A DNA stretch of 16,012 nucleotides from Fusobacterium sp. (GCA_019410665.1 DXSD01000045.1:1-16012), one strand, 5' to 3'; counted from the stretch's first letter, positions 7,782-14,763 are shown. Notes: generated by a model not told the origin, from the sequence alone. Made by a program: numbers and translations.

Positions 7782-8429
7782 ATGAAAAACAAAGTAGTGA
7801 CAATGGAAGAAGCAGTATCACATGTAAAAGATGGAATGACTGTCTTTATAGGTGGATTTTTAGGTGTAGGAACACCAGAAAAAATTATTGATGCCCTTAT
7901 AGAAAAAGGTGTAAAAGATTTAACTGTAATAGGAAATGATACTGGATTCCCTGATAGAGGAATAGGAAGATTAGTATGTAACAATCAAGTTAAAAAAGTT
8001 ATAGCTACTCATATTGGAACAAATCCTGAAACTGGAAGAAGAATGCAAAGTGGTGAGATGGAAGTTGAGCTTTGTCCTCAAGGAACTCTTGCTGAAAGAA
8101 TAAGAGCAGCAGGGTGTGGACTAGGAGGAGTACTTACTCCAACTGGTGTAGGAACAATTGTTGAAGAAGGAAAGCAAGTATTAGAAATAGATGGTAAAAA
8201 ATATCTATTAGAAAAGCCTCTAAGAGCAGATGTAGCTCTATTAAATGGATCAGTAGTTGATGAATTAGGAAATATTGTTTATGCAAAAACTACTAAAAAC
8301 TTTAATCCAATGATGGCAACAGCTGCAGATACAGTTATAGTTTTTGCTGAGAATCTTGTAAAAGTTGGAGAGATAGATCCAGATCATGTAATGACATCAA
8401 GAATATTTGTAGACTACATAGTAAAATAG
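7782..8429 (+). CDS. atoD: Acetate/acetoacetate CoA-transferase, alpha subunit
   Basis: A 215-residue A subunit of a 3-oxoacid (acetate CoA/acetoacetate) CoA-transferase, which with the next gene product exchanges CoA between acetyl-CoA or butyryl-CoA and acetoacetate or another short acid. The CoA-transferase signature DGMTVFIGGFLGVGTPE is at residues about 17-33, and the conserved LCPQGTLAERIRAAG and GVLTPTGVGT segments follow. Length is that of E. coli AtoD and clostridial CtfA. AGGAGG (7771-7776) lies five bases before ATG 7782. The beta subunit starts 12 bases after its stop. The exact acyl substrate cannot be told from sequence; a butyrate-acetoacetate role is also possible. Confidence 0.95.
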   Translation: MKNKVVTMEEAVSHVKDGMTVFIGGFLGVGTPEKIIDALIEKGVKDLTVIGNDTGFPDRGIGRLVCNNQVKKVIATHIGTNPETGRRMQSGEMEVELCPQGTLAERIRAAGCGLGGVLTPTGVGTIVEEGKQVLEIDGKKYLLEKPLRADVALLNGSVVDELGNIVYAKTTKNFNPMMATAADTVIVFAENLVKVGEIDPDHVMTSRIFVDYIVK

Positions 8430-8441
8430 GAGGATTGAAAA

Positions 8442-9107
8442 ATGGAACTAGATAAAAAACAAGTTAGAGAATATATAGCAAAAAGAGTAGCACAAGAGTT
8501 AAAAGATGGTTATGTGGTAAATCTAGGAATAGGATTACCTACATTAGTTGCTAACTATATACCAGCTGACATGGATGTTGTATTCCAATCAGAAAATGGA
8601 ATAATCGGAGTAGGACCAGCTCCAGAAGCAGGAAAAGAGGATAAGGACATGATCAATGCTGGAGGAGGATTTGTAACTGTCCTTCCAGGAGCTCAATTCT
8701 TTGATTCTTGTACATCATTTGGAATTATTAGAGGAGGACATGTAGATGCTACTGTTCTAGGGGCTCTACAAGTAGATAAAGAAGGAAACCTAGCTAACTG
8801 GATGGTTCCTGGTAAAAAAGTGCCTGGAATGGGAGGAGCTATGGACCTAGTAGTAGGAGCTAAAGAGGTTATAGTAGGAATGGAACATACATCTAATGGA
8901 CAAATAAAAATATTAGAAAAATGTACTTTACCATTAACAGCTGCTAAAGAGGTAGACTTAATTATAACAGAGAAATGTGTAATTAAAGTAACTCCAGAAG
9001 GATTAGTTTTAACTGAGGTAAGTCCATACTCTTCTATAGAAGATGTAAAAGCTAATACTGGAGTTGATTTGATAATCCCTGAGGATATAAAAATATTAAC
9101 ATTATAG
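8442..9107 (+). CDS. atoA: Acetate/acetoacetate CoA-transferase, beta subunit
   Basis: A 221-residue B subunit carrying the catalytic glutamate: E51 in FQSENGIIG, which forms the glutamyl-CoA thioester intermediate. NLGIGLPTLVANYIP near the N terminus and GGGFVTVLPGAQFFDSCTSF are family blocks. It forms a heteromeric enzyme with the alpha subunit encoded just upstream; AGGAGG (8427-8432) overlaps the alpha stop codon and precedes ATG 8442, so translation is coupled. The operon ends here at a strong terminator. No thiolase gene follows, so acetoacetyl-CoA cleavage, if it occurs, must be encoded elsewhere. Confidence 0.95.
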   Translation: MELDKKQVREYIAKRVAQELKDGYVVNLGIGLPTLVANYIPADMDVVFQSENGIIGVGPAPEAGKEDKDMINAGGGFVTVLPGAQFFDSCTSFGIIRGGHVDATVLGALQVDKEGNLANWMVPGKKVPGMGGAMDLVVGAKEVIVGMEHTSNGQIKILEKCTLPLTAAKEVDLIITEKCVIKVTPEGLVLTEVSPYSSIEDVKANTGVDLIIPEDIKILTL

Positions 9108-9140
9108 TTGAATTTTTTTAATAAAAATAAGTAAAATTAT

Positions 9141-9197
9141 AAAAAATCAAGAGTGATTTTGGGACGAAGAGAGACCTTTATCATTCTTGATTTTTTT
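9141..9197 (+). terminator. Rho-independent terminator of the ato operon
   Basis: A 17-base-pair stem: 9141-9157 pairs with 9180-9196 (one G-T wobble), around TCAAGAGTGAT and ATCATTCTTGA, followed by T's. Flanking A and T runs make it potentially active in both directions. The loop is unusually long (22 bases, 9158-9179) and purine-rich (GGGACGAAGAGAGACC). Confidence 0.88.
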
Positions 9198-9251
9198 GTA
9201 TCTTTTTATAGATAAAACTGTTGAATTATTTTATTTTTAAAATTAAGAAAT

Positions 9252-9282
9252 TTGATAAAAAATAGATAAGATGTGTTATAAT
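9252..9282 (+). promoter_or_regulatory. Promoter of the HPt-phosphorylase-SUFU-SPL-SDR operon
   Basis: TATAAT (9277-9282) preceded by TGT, an extended -10 (TGn). A possible -35, TTGATA (9252-9257), sits 19 bases upstream, longer than ideal, which the extended -10 would offset. The leader to ATG 9314 is about 25 bases. Confidence 0.6.
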
Positions 9283-9313
9283 GTGATTAAAAGTAAGAAT
9301 GAGAGGTAGAAAA

Positions 9314-9661
9314 ATGAAACTTATAGAGTTAGAGAATATTATTGATATTGAAATTGAAAAAAGTTTGGTAAGATTTGGAAATATGGAAAGTTTTTATATA
9401 AAATTTTTGAAAAAATTTATAGATGATAAAAGTTTACAATCCCTTACAGAAGGAATAGAAAGAGGAGACTTAAAAAAAGTTGGAGAGAGTGCTCATACTT
9501 TAAAGGGAGTAGCTGGAAATTTGGGACTTAAAAAAATTTATGAACTTTCTATGGAGCTAATGAAGGTAGAAAGTTTAACTAAAGATGAGATTAATTCATT
9601 GTATGAAGAATTAAAAATAGAAATGGAGAAAACGGTAGAAGCATTATCGAAATTAGATTAG
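9314..9661 (+). CDS. Stand-alone HPt (histidine phosphotransfer) protein
   Basis: A 115-residue all-helical protein consisting of one Hpt domain. The phospho-accepting site is AHTLKGVAGNLGL with H61 on the central helix, in the usual context of a following Lys and Gly. Such proteins shuttle phosphoryl groups between a receiver domain (often of a hybrid kinase) and a response regulator in the cytoplasm. No hybrid kinase or receiver is encoded next to it, and the response regulator at 3542 is in a separate unit, so its partners are unknown. ATG 9314 has GAGAGG (9301-9306) seven bases before it; the in-frame ATG at 9299 would place the Shine-Dalgarno inside the gene and is rejected. It heads the five-gene operon; the next gene begins 18 bases after its stop. 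Confidence 0.85.
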   Translation: MKLIELENIIDIEIEKSLVRFGNMESFYIKFLKKFIDDKSLQSLTEGIERGDLKKVGESAHTLKGVAGNLGLKKIYELSMELMKVESLTKDEINSLYEELKIEMEKTVEALSKLD

Positions 9662-9679
9662 TTCTAATAAAGGAGAGAT

Positions 9680-10495
9680 ATGATATATATAGCAGTAGCC
9701 TTAGGAGTAGAGGCTAAACCTATAATAAAATACTTTAATTTAAAAAGGGATAATAGCATAAAAAAATTACAAGTTTTTAAAAATGATAGAATAGTTTTAA
9801 TAATAACAGGAGTAGGAAGTTTAAAAAGTGCAATAGCTACTACTTATATTTTATCTCAAATGAAGATAAGCGAAAAAGATATCTTTTTAAATATTGGTAT
9901 ATGTGGAGCTAAAAGAGATAGATATAAAGTGGGAGATACTGTTTTATGTAATAAAATAACTAATTCAGAATTAAAAAGAAGCTATTATCCAGATATGTTG
10001 TTTAAACATCCTTTTAAAGAGGGAGGACTTGAAAGTTTTAATTTTCCTGTATATTCTCAAGAGCGAGTTAAAGAGGACTTAGTGGATATGGAAGGAGCAG
10101 GGATCTTTGAAGCTAGTACATATTTTTTTCAAAGTTATCAAGTAAATTTTTTGAAGATAGTATCTGATTATTTAGATGGAATAGTAGAGGAAAAAGAGGT
10201 AGAGAATCTTTTAAATAATGCTCTTCCTCAAGTAGATAGCTGGTTAATAGAACGAGAGAGATTTCAAGTTGAAGAGGATATTACTTTTTCTTTAACAGAG
10301 GAAAAAAGAGTAGTTGAGCTTATGGAAAAAGCTAGATTTACTACTACAATGGAAAATGAATTAAGAAATCTGTTAATCTATTATAAGTTATGTGGAAAAG
10401 ATATAGAAAATATTTTAGTTAAATATAAAGATATAGAGATTAAGGATAAAAGAGATAGTAAAAAAATATTAGATGAAATTAAGGAGTTAAAATGA
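9680..10495 (+). CDS. Nucleoside phosphorylase/nucleosidase-like protein (MTAN/PNP fold)
   Basis: A 271-residue protein whose first about 180 residues match the MTA/SAH nucleosidase-purine nucleoside phosphorylase fold: VALGVEAKPI with E11, the glycine-rich GVGSLKSAIATT, NIGICGAK, the nucleoside-binding DMEGAGIFEAS (E138), and KIVSDYLDG (D163). These three acidic residues correspond in position to the catalytic/ribose-binding Glu, Glu and Asp of MTAN-type enzymes. The last about 90 residues are a helical, charged tail absent from typical 230-residue MTANs. The substrate is unknown; cleavage of a nucleoside or modified nucleoside is the likely chemistry. AAAGGAG (9669-9675) precedes the start. 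The stop overlaps the next gene's ATG by four bases (ATGA). Co-transcription with a radical-SAM DNA-lesion-lyase homologue hints at salvage or repair. Confidence 0.75.
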   Translation: MIYIAVALGVEAKPIIKYFNLKRDNSIKKLQVFKNDRIVLIITGVGSLKSAIATTYILSQMKISEKDIFLNIGICGAKRDRYKVGDTVLCNKITNSELKRSYYPDMLFKHPFKEGGLESFNFPVYSQERVKEDLVDMEGAGIFEASTYFFQSYQVNFLKIVSDYLDGIVEEKEVENLLNNALPQVDSWLIERERFQVEEDITFSLTEEKRVVELMEKARFTTTMENELRNLLIYYKLCGKDIENILVKYKDIEIKDKRDSKKILDEIKELK

Positions 10496-11148
10496 AAGAG
10501 AGTAATGAATTAGAGATAATAGATACATCTGGATTTGATGCTATTGAAAAAAGATTTAAAAAAATTTATCCTAAGCAAGAAGAGATACACTTTCATGCAG
10601 CAATATCTTCAAGACTTGGAGGAGAAGATCCTTTAGATGGGATAAGTATATTTAGAGGAGATGGATATTATCATTTTGTAACTTTTGGTTTTAGTGAATT
10701 ATATGAAAAAGAAACCGATAATATGGAGTATAGTGGTTATGGATTTGAGTTAACTTTTAAGTTGAAAATGACCGAGGAACAAAAAAACAGAAAAAAGAAA
10801 GAGCTGGATATAAAAGATAGAGAACTAAAAAATATCTGTTCAATATTTCAAGAATTAGCTAGATATGTATTTGAAAGTGGAGAGATTTTTCAGCCTAATG
10901 AATATATCTGGACAGGACAAAAAGAAGGAATAGATGCAAATAAGAAATCTAAAATAACAGGTTTTGTAACTATTCTTGATTGTGCAGGAGAGATTTCTAC
11001 ACCCAATGGAAAGGTTCAATTTGTAGAGCTAATAGGAGCAACTGACAGCGAATTAAGAGCTATTGATAGTAAAAAAATTAAAGTAGAAGATCTGATAAAG
11101 AGATTAAAAACTGATATTACAGATTATAGAAGAAAAAGTTTATTATAA
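10492..11148 (+). CDS. SUFU (suppressor of fused)-domain protein
   Basis: A 218-residue protein with the SUFU domain fold: EEIHFHAAISSRLGGEDPLDGISIF and the hallmark GDGYYHFVTFGFSELYEK, then YGFELTFKLKM. In animals SUFU is a scaffold in Hedgehog signalling; bacterial members have no settled role and often appear in polymorphic-toxin or immunity contexts. No toxin gene is adjacent here. The start ATG 10492 overlaps the previous stop (ATGA), so translation is tightly coupled to the phosphorylase-like gene, and its product may act with it. There is no signal peptide, so it is cytoplasmic. No predicted catalytic residues; a binding or scaffold role is the safest reading. Confidence 0.8.
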   Translation: MKESNELEIIDTSGFDAIEKRFKKIYPKQEEIHFHAAISSRLGGEDPLDGISIFRGDGYYHFVTFGFSELYEKETDNMEYSGYGFELTFKLKMTEEQKNRKKKELDIKDRELKNICSIFQELARYVFESGEIFQPNEYIWTGQKEGIDANKKSKITGFVTILDCAGEISTPNGKVQFVELIGATDSELRAIDSKKIKVEDLIKRLKTDITDYRRKSLL

Positions 11149-11165
11149 AGGAGTTTTATAAACTT

Positions 11166-12161
11166 ATGAGTTTATTAAATAAAAGCTTCTCCCATATTTA
11201 CATTGAAAAAGAAGCAAAAAAATACCAAGAGAGTAAAAAAATATTAGAGAGATTTCCTAACTCTCAAGTGATAGAGATAGAGAGTTATAAAGAGTTTTTT
11301 TCTAGAAATAATCAAAATTTTTCTTTACAGAAAAAAAGTCCAAAACTAATATTAGCAGTGAAAAAAGAGAATTATCTTTATGAAGGGGCAAAGGTATGTG
11401 AAAGTTTTGGAAATGATAACTTTTACTATTCTTCATCTATTTTAAATTGCATATATGATTGTGAATATTGTTATCTTCAAGGTGTTTATTCATCAGGAAA
11501 TATAGTTATTTTTGTAAATTTAGAGGATATGTTTAAAGAGATAGAAGAGAGATTAAAAAATCACTCTATGTATATTTGTATCTCCTATGATACAGATTTA
11601 ATGGCTCTAGAAGAGATAACTGGCTTTGTAAAAAGATGGTACTCTTTTGTTGAAAAACATAAAAATTTAAAGATAGAGTTACGTACTAAAAGTGCAAATA
11701 TAAAAGTATTTAAAGAGTTAGAAGCAAATTCTAACTTTATAGTAGCTTGGACACTATCACCTAGGGAATTTGCAAAGAAACATGAAATTGGAACTCCTAC
11801 TTTTGATATGAGAGTAAAAGCTGTTAAAGAATTGGTAGAAAATGGATGGACTGTAAGAGTTTGTTTTGATCCTATGATAAAAATTGAAAATTTCAATCAA
11901 ATTTATGGAGAAATGGTAGAGGAAACGTTTCAACAGATAGATGGAAAAAAGATACTAGATGTAAGTATTGGAACTTTTAGAATTTCAAAAGAGTATATGA
12001 AAAGAATGAAAGGGAATAGAAGAAATTCTGTGATATTAAGTTATCCATTCCAATGTCAAGAGGGAGTTTATACATATTCTGTTGAAGAGAATAGAGAGAT
12101 GTTAGATTTTGTAAAAGATAAAATTTTAAAATTTGTAGATAAAGAAAAGATATTTATATAG
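11166..12161 (+). CDS. Spore photoproduct lyase-family radical SAM protein
   Basis: A 331-residue radical-SAM enzyme with the SPL-type cluster motif NCIYDCEYCYLQG: C95, C99 and C102 bind the [4Fe-4S] cluster that cleaves S-adenosylmethionine. Later SPL-family blocks are SYDTDLMALEEITG, ELRTKSANI, WTLSP and GWTVRVCFDPMI. Length is close to B. subtilis SplB (about 340). In spore formers SPL directly reverses the thymine dimer made by UV in spore DNA. Nothing else here suggests sporulation, so the enzyme may repair another lesion or modify something else. By a by-eye comparison with SplB, the position of its hydrogen-donor Cys141 is a Tyr here; C78, 17 residues before the cluster, is a candidate substitute. 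AAAGGAG (11147-11153) lies 12 bases before ATG 11166, slightly far. Confidence 0.82.
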   Translation: MSLLNKSFSHIYIEKEAKKYQESKKILERFPNSQVIEIESYKEFFSRNNQNFSLQKKSPKLILAVKKENYLYEGAKVCESFGNDNFYYSSSILNCIYDCEYCYLQGVYSSGNIVIFVNLEDMFKEIEERLKNHSMYICISYDTDLMALEEITGFVKRWYSFVEKHKNLKIELRTKSANIKVFKELEANSNFIVAWTLSPREFAKKHEIGTPTFDMRVKAVKELVENGWTVRVCFDPMIKIENFNQIYGEMVEETFQQIDGKKILDVSIGTFRISKEYMKRMKGNRRNSVILSYPFQCQEGVYTYSVEENREMLDFVKDKILKFVDKEKIFI

Positions 12162-12171
12162 AGGAGAAAAA

Positions 12172-12864
12172 ATGAAAAAAGTACTGATAACAGGTGCCAC
12201 TTCTGGAATAGGTTTAGCTATAGTTAAAAAGTTATTAGAACTGGGATATTTAGTTTATGGAGTAGGAAGAGATTTTAGTAAAGTTAGTATTAAAAATGAT
12301 AGATTTTTCCCTATATTTTGTGATTTATTAAAATACCAAAATATAGAAGATATGATGAAAAAATTAAAAAAAGAGACAGAGATAGATATGCTTATTAATT
12401 GTGCTGGAGTAGGTTTTTTTGGACCACATGAAGAGATAAATCCTACAAAGTTACATAAGATGATAGCACTTAATTTAGAAGCTCCCCTTGTATTAACTCA
12501 ACTGTTGTTAAGAGATTTAAAAAAGAGAAAAGGAACTGTTATTAATGTCTCTTCTATTACAGCAACCAAATCAAGTACTTATGGCTGTGCATATTCAGCA
12601 ACTAAAGCAGGGTTATTACATTTTTCTAAGGGACTATTTGATGAAGTGAGAAAAACAGGAGTAAAAGTTGTATCTATATTACCAGATATAACAAAAACAC
12701 CTTTTTATAATGAGTTAAATTTCAGAGAGGGAGATGAAGAGAATAGTTATATTCTTCCAGAGTGTGTGGCAGATGCAGTTGAAAATATTTTATCTCAAAG
12801 AGAGGGAACTGTTATTACTGAGATTATTTTACAACCTCAAAAACATATAATAAAGAAAAAATAA
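12172..12864 (+). CDS. Short-chain dehydrogenase/reductase (SDR)
   Basis: A 230-residue classical SDR with a Rossmann fold. TGATSGIG near the N terminus binds NAD(P); NCAG (N76) supports the fold; the catalytic triad/tetrad is S128 (VSSIT), Y141 and K145 in YSATK, with correct spacing. The start has GAGGAG (12161-12166) overlapping the SPL-like gene's stop, giving a ten-base gap. It is the last gene of the operon headed by the HPt gene; no terminator follows before the rubrerythrin promoter. The substrate is unknown. It may reduce or oxidise a small molecule handled by its operon partners, or be an unrelated oxidoreductase carried along. Confidence 0.85.
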   Translation: MKKVLITGATSGIGLAIVKKLLELGYLVYGVGRDFSKVSIKNDRFFPIFCDLLKYQNIEDMMKKLKKETEIDMLINCAGVGFFGPHEEINPTKLHKMIALNLEAPLVLTQLLLRDLKKRKGTVINVSSITATKSSTYGCAYSATKAGLLHFSKGLFDEVRKTGVKVVSILPDITKTPFYNELNFREGDEENSYILPECVADAVENILSQREGTVITEIILQPQKHIIKKK

Positions 12865-12872
12865 AAAAATAC

Positions 12873-12901
12873 TTGACAAAAAGAGTAATATATAGTATAT
12901 T
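12873..12901 (+). promoter_or_regulatory. Consensus promoter of the rubrerythrin gene
   Basis: TTGACA (12873-12878), 17 bases, TATATT (12896-12901). It begins nine bases after the SDR stop. A leader of about 85 AT-rich bases leads to a perfect AAGGAGG. The consensus match fits high expression. Confidence 0.82.
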
Positions 12902-12902
12902 A
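12886..12902. promoter_or_regulatory. Dyad overlapping the -10 of the rubrerythrin promoter, possible operator
   Basis: TAATATA-tag-TATATTA, a perfect 7-base inverted repeat with 3-base centre, covers the -10 box. A repressor here would block transcription. PerR often controls rubrerythrins, but the spacing differs from the PerR box (7-1-7), so I do not name a regulator. Confidence 0.3.
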
Positions 12903-12993
12903 TTCTTGTAGCAAATATGAAACGATTACAAAAAAGTAAAACGAAATATAAAATTAGAAATTAAAATGATTTGAAATTTAAGGAGGAATTAAA

Positions 12994-13551
12994 ATGGCAA
13001 AATGGAGATGTAAAGTTTGTGGAGAAATTATAACTGATGAGGCAATGACTCAATGTCCTGTATGTAAAGCTGGAAAAGATAAATGGGAAGAAGTAGTAGA
13101 AGGAGCAGGAAGAGTTTGGGCAACTGAGCACAAAGTTGGAGAAGGACTAGCTTGTGGAGATGAAGAAATAATCGCTGGATTAAGAGCTAACTTTGAAGGA
13201 GAGTGTACAGAAGTTGGAATGTACCTAGCAATGTCAAGAGTAGCTGACAGAGAAGGATATCCAGAAGTAGCAGAAGCTTACAAAAGAATAGCTTTCGAAG
13301 AAGCTGAGCACGCAGCTAAATTTGCTGAGTTATTAGGAGAGTGTGTAACTGCTTCTACTGAAGAGAACTTATCAAGAAGAGTTGAAGCTGAGTACGGAGC
13401 AACTTCAGGAAAATTTGATATTGCTAAGAGAGCAAAACAATTAGGATTTGATGCTATCCACGATACAGTTCATGAAATGGCTAAAGACGAAGCTAGACAT
13501 GGAAGAGCTTTCGCAGGATTATTAGAGAGATATTTTGGAAAAAAATTCTAA
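12994..13551 (+). CDS. Rubrerythrin-family protein with N-terminal rubredoxin domain (reverse rubrerythrin type)
   Basis: A 185-residue electron-transfer/peroxidase protein. The rubredoxin iron centre is at the N terminus: C6, C9, C21, C24 (WRCKVCG, QCPVCK), the reverse of classical rubrerythrin, where it is C-terminal. The four-helix bundle holds the di-iron ligands in ExxH pairs, FEEAEH and KDEARH, plus glutamates in FEGECTEVG. Family members in anaerobes reduce hydrogen peroxide and help remove oxygen, with electrons from NADH via other carriers. Codon use is tight (GGA, GCT, AGA, many TTC/TAC/AAC), unlike the neighbours, and together with the consensus promoter and AAGGAGG site suggests an abundant protein. 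It is monocistronic, ending in a strong terminator. Confidence 0.93.
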   Translation: MAKWRCKVCGEIITDEAMTQCPVCKAGKDKWEEVVEGAGRVWATEHKVGEGLACGDEEIIAGLRANFEGECTEVGMYLAMSRVADREGYPEVAEAYKRIAFEEAEHAAKFAELLGECVTASTEENLSRRVEAEYGATSGKFDIAKRAKQLGFDAIHDTVHEMAKDEARHGRAFAGLLERYFGKKF

Positions 13552-13567
13552 TTAAACCTTAAGTAAT

Positions 13568-13609
13568 AAAAAAGAACCTAGATAGATTTTCTATCTGGGT
13601 TCTTTTTTT
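13568..13609. terminator. Bidirectional terminator between rubrerythrin and the convergent gene
   Basis: A 19-base-pair stem (13568-13586 with 13590-13608, one T-G wobble; core AGAACCTAGATAGA/TCTATCTGGGTTCT), loop TTT, with A and T runs on either side. It serves the rubrerythrin on + and the exported protein gene on -, whose stop is four bases away. Confidence 0.92.
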
Positions 13610-13612
13610 ATA

Positions 13613-14110
13613 TTAAAAATCTATATTAGAATCAATATACTCTAAATAAAGGTTGGAATCAATCATTCTATCAAATTTATCTATTGTATCTACTCCATTA
13701 AAATACAATGTTGTAGTGAGATCAGGTATAAATTTCAAAGAGTTACCTCTTAATGTAAGATCATCTACTTTTTCGTTGATAGGAGATTTAGATATAGGAG
13801 AACCTATGTTTTTTAAGAGTTCTGAATATATATCTTGAAGTTGGCTTTTTCCAACACTCTCTTTATCAAAAACAACTCTTATTTTAAATAAAGAATTATT
13901 TTTTAAAAAAAATTGATATTTTTCTACAAAATCTTTAGGTTCCTTAATATATAAAATTTCAATATTTTCATTAAGTGATGGTTCTTTTTCAAGTTTTGGA
14001 AAAATAAGTTCCAAATTTTTTTTACTATCTCCCCAATTAATTCCTTCAAAATCAACTATGGAAAAGGAAAAACTAAAAATAGTAAAAAATAATAGTAAAA
14101 TTTTTTTCAT
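13613..14110 (-). CDS. Small exported protein of unknown function
   Basis: A 165-residue protein I do not recognise. Residues 1-17 (MKKILLLFFTIFSFSFS) are a typical signal peptide: two lysines and a hydrophobic core ending in small residues, so the mature part probably lies in the periplasm. The start is ATG at 14110 because GGAGG (14116-14120, minus strand) precedes it; the ATG four codons earlier would bury that site. After the signal, DFEGINWGDSKKNLELIFPKL resembles the opening of small exported proteins that begin with a G-W-G-x-S segment, and the rest is mixed alpha/beta with YLEYIDSNIDF at the end. No cysteines are present, so it is neither a lipoprotein nor disulfide-bonded. It converges on the rubrerythrin gene. 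Confidence 0.78.
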   Translation of the reverse strand: MKKILLLFFTIFSFSFSIVDFEGINWGDSKKNLELIFPKLEKEPSLNENIEILYIKEPKDFVEKYQFFLKNNSLFKIRVVFDKESVGKSQLQDIYSELLKNIGSPISKSPINEKVDDLTLRGNSLKFIPDLTTTLYFNGVDTIDKFDRMIDSNLYLEYIDSNIDF

Positions 14111-14166
14111 AATAACCTCCATTTTTTCTATATTTTATCAAATTTAATATATTAGATAAAGAAAAA

Positions 14167-14195
14167 TTTAAAAAAGTCTAAAAATATGGTATATT
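14167..14195 (+). promoter_or_regulatory. Promoter of the dCMP deaminase gene
   Basis: TATATT (14190-14195) with an upstream TGG (extended -10), and TTTAAA (14167-14172) at a 17-base spacing as a weak -35. It lies in the 117-base divergent region between the exported-protein gene and the deaminase. No clear minus-strand promoter could be fixed there. Confidence 0.5.
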
Positions 14196-14227
14196 ATTTT
14201 TAAAAGAAAATATGAGGAGGGATAGAG

Positions 14228-14719
14228 ATGAAAAGAGAAAAGTATATAGCTTGGGATGAGTATTTTATGGGAGTAGCACTTCTTTCTGCAAAAAGAAGTA
14301 AAGATCCTAATACACAGGTAGGAGCATGTATAGTAAACGAAGAGAAGAAGATTATAGGAGTTGGATATAATGGGCTGCCTATAGGTTGTAGTGATGATGA
14401 ATATCCTTGGGAGAGAGAGGGGGAGTTTTTAGAGACTAAATATCCTTTTGTATGCCATGCTGAATTAAATGCAATATTAAATAGTACAAAAACTCTTAAG
14501 GGATGTACTATATATGTGGCACTTTTCCCATGTCATGAGTGTAGTAAAGCTATAATACAAAGTGGAATAAAGGAACTAGTATATCTTTCAGATAAATATA
14601 ATGGAACAGAATCTAATATAGCATCGAAAAAAATGTTAACTTCAGCTGGAGTAAATTTTAGACAATTAAAATCAGATATAGGAAGGATAGAGTTATCTTT
14701 TGATGAAAAAGATTATTAA
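14228..14719 (+). CDS. dCMP deaminase (ComEB family)
   Basis: A 163-residue zinc-dependent deaminase of the dCMP/ComEB group, converting dCMP to dUMP, the substrate of thymidylate synthase. The zinc site is VCHAELNAI (H77 ligand, E79 catalytic) with FPCHEC (C102, C105). The substrate-binding blocks are RSKDPNTQVGACIV and GYNGLPIGCSDDE with the PWER and KYPFVCHAE loops that distinguish dCMP from cytidine deaminases. Length is usual. GAGGAGGG (14214-14221) lies six bases before ATG 14228. It is transcribed alone from the promoter upstream and meets the convergent zinc-ribbon gene at a shared hairpin. Confidence 0.93.
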   Translation: MKREKYIAWDEYFMGVALLSAKRSKDPNTQVGACIVNEEKKIIGVGYNGLPIGCSDDEYPWEREGEFLETKYPFVCHAELNAILNSTKTLKGCTIYVALFPCHECSKAIIQSGIKELVYLSDKYNGTESNIASKKMLTSAGVNFRQLKSDIGRIELSFDEKDY

Positions 14720-14726
14720 AGATCAA

Positions 14727-14756
14727 AGGCTGTTGCTAGTTTTCTTACAACAGCCT
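14727..14756. terminator. Hairpin between convergent dCMP deaminase and zinc-ribbon genes
   Basis: AGGCTGTTG (14727-14735) pairs with CAACAGCCT (14748-14756), nine base pairs, 12-base loop. T-rich sequence follows only on the minus strand (TTTGATCTTT), so it is better placed as the minus-strand gene's terminator; on + it lacks a T run. Confidence 0.6.
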
Positions 14757-14763
14757 AAACTTA

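Noticed and set aside
11585..11896. Minus-strand open frame of 103 codons
   Set aside because: Antisense to conserved SPL-family blocks, with no ribosome site.
12886..12902. PerR box at the rubrerythrin promoter
   Set aside because: The dyad has a 7-3-7 layout instead of the 7-1-7 TTATAAT-n-ATTATAA consensus, so it is listed only as a generic possible operator.
13653..13838. Plus-strand open frame of 61 codons
   Set aside because: Antisense to the exported protein gene, whose signal peptide and ribosome site are convincing.
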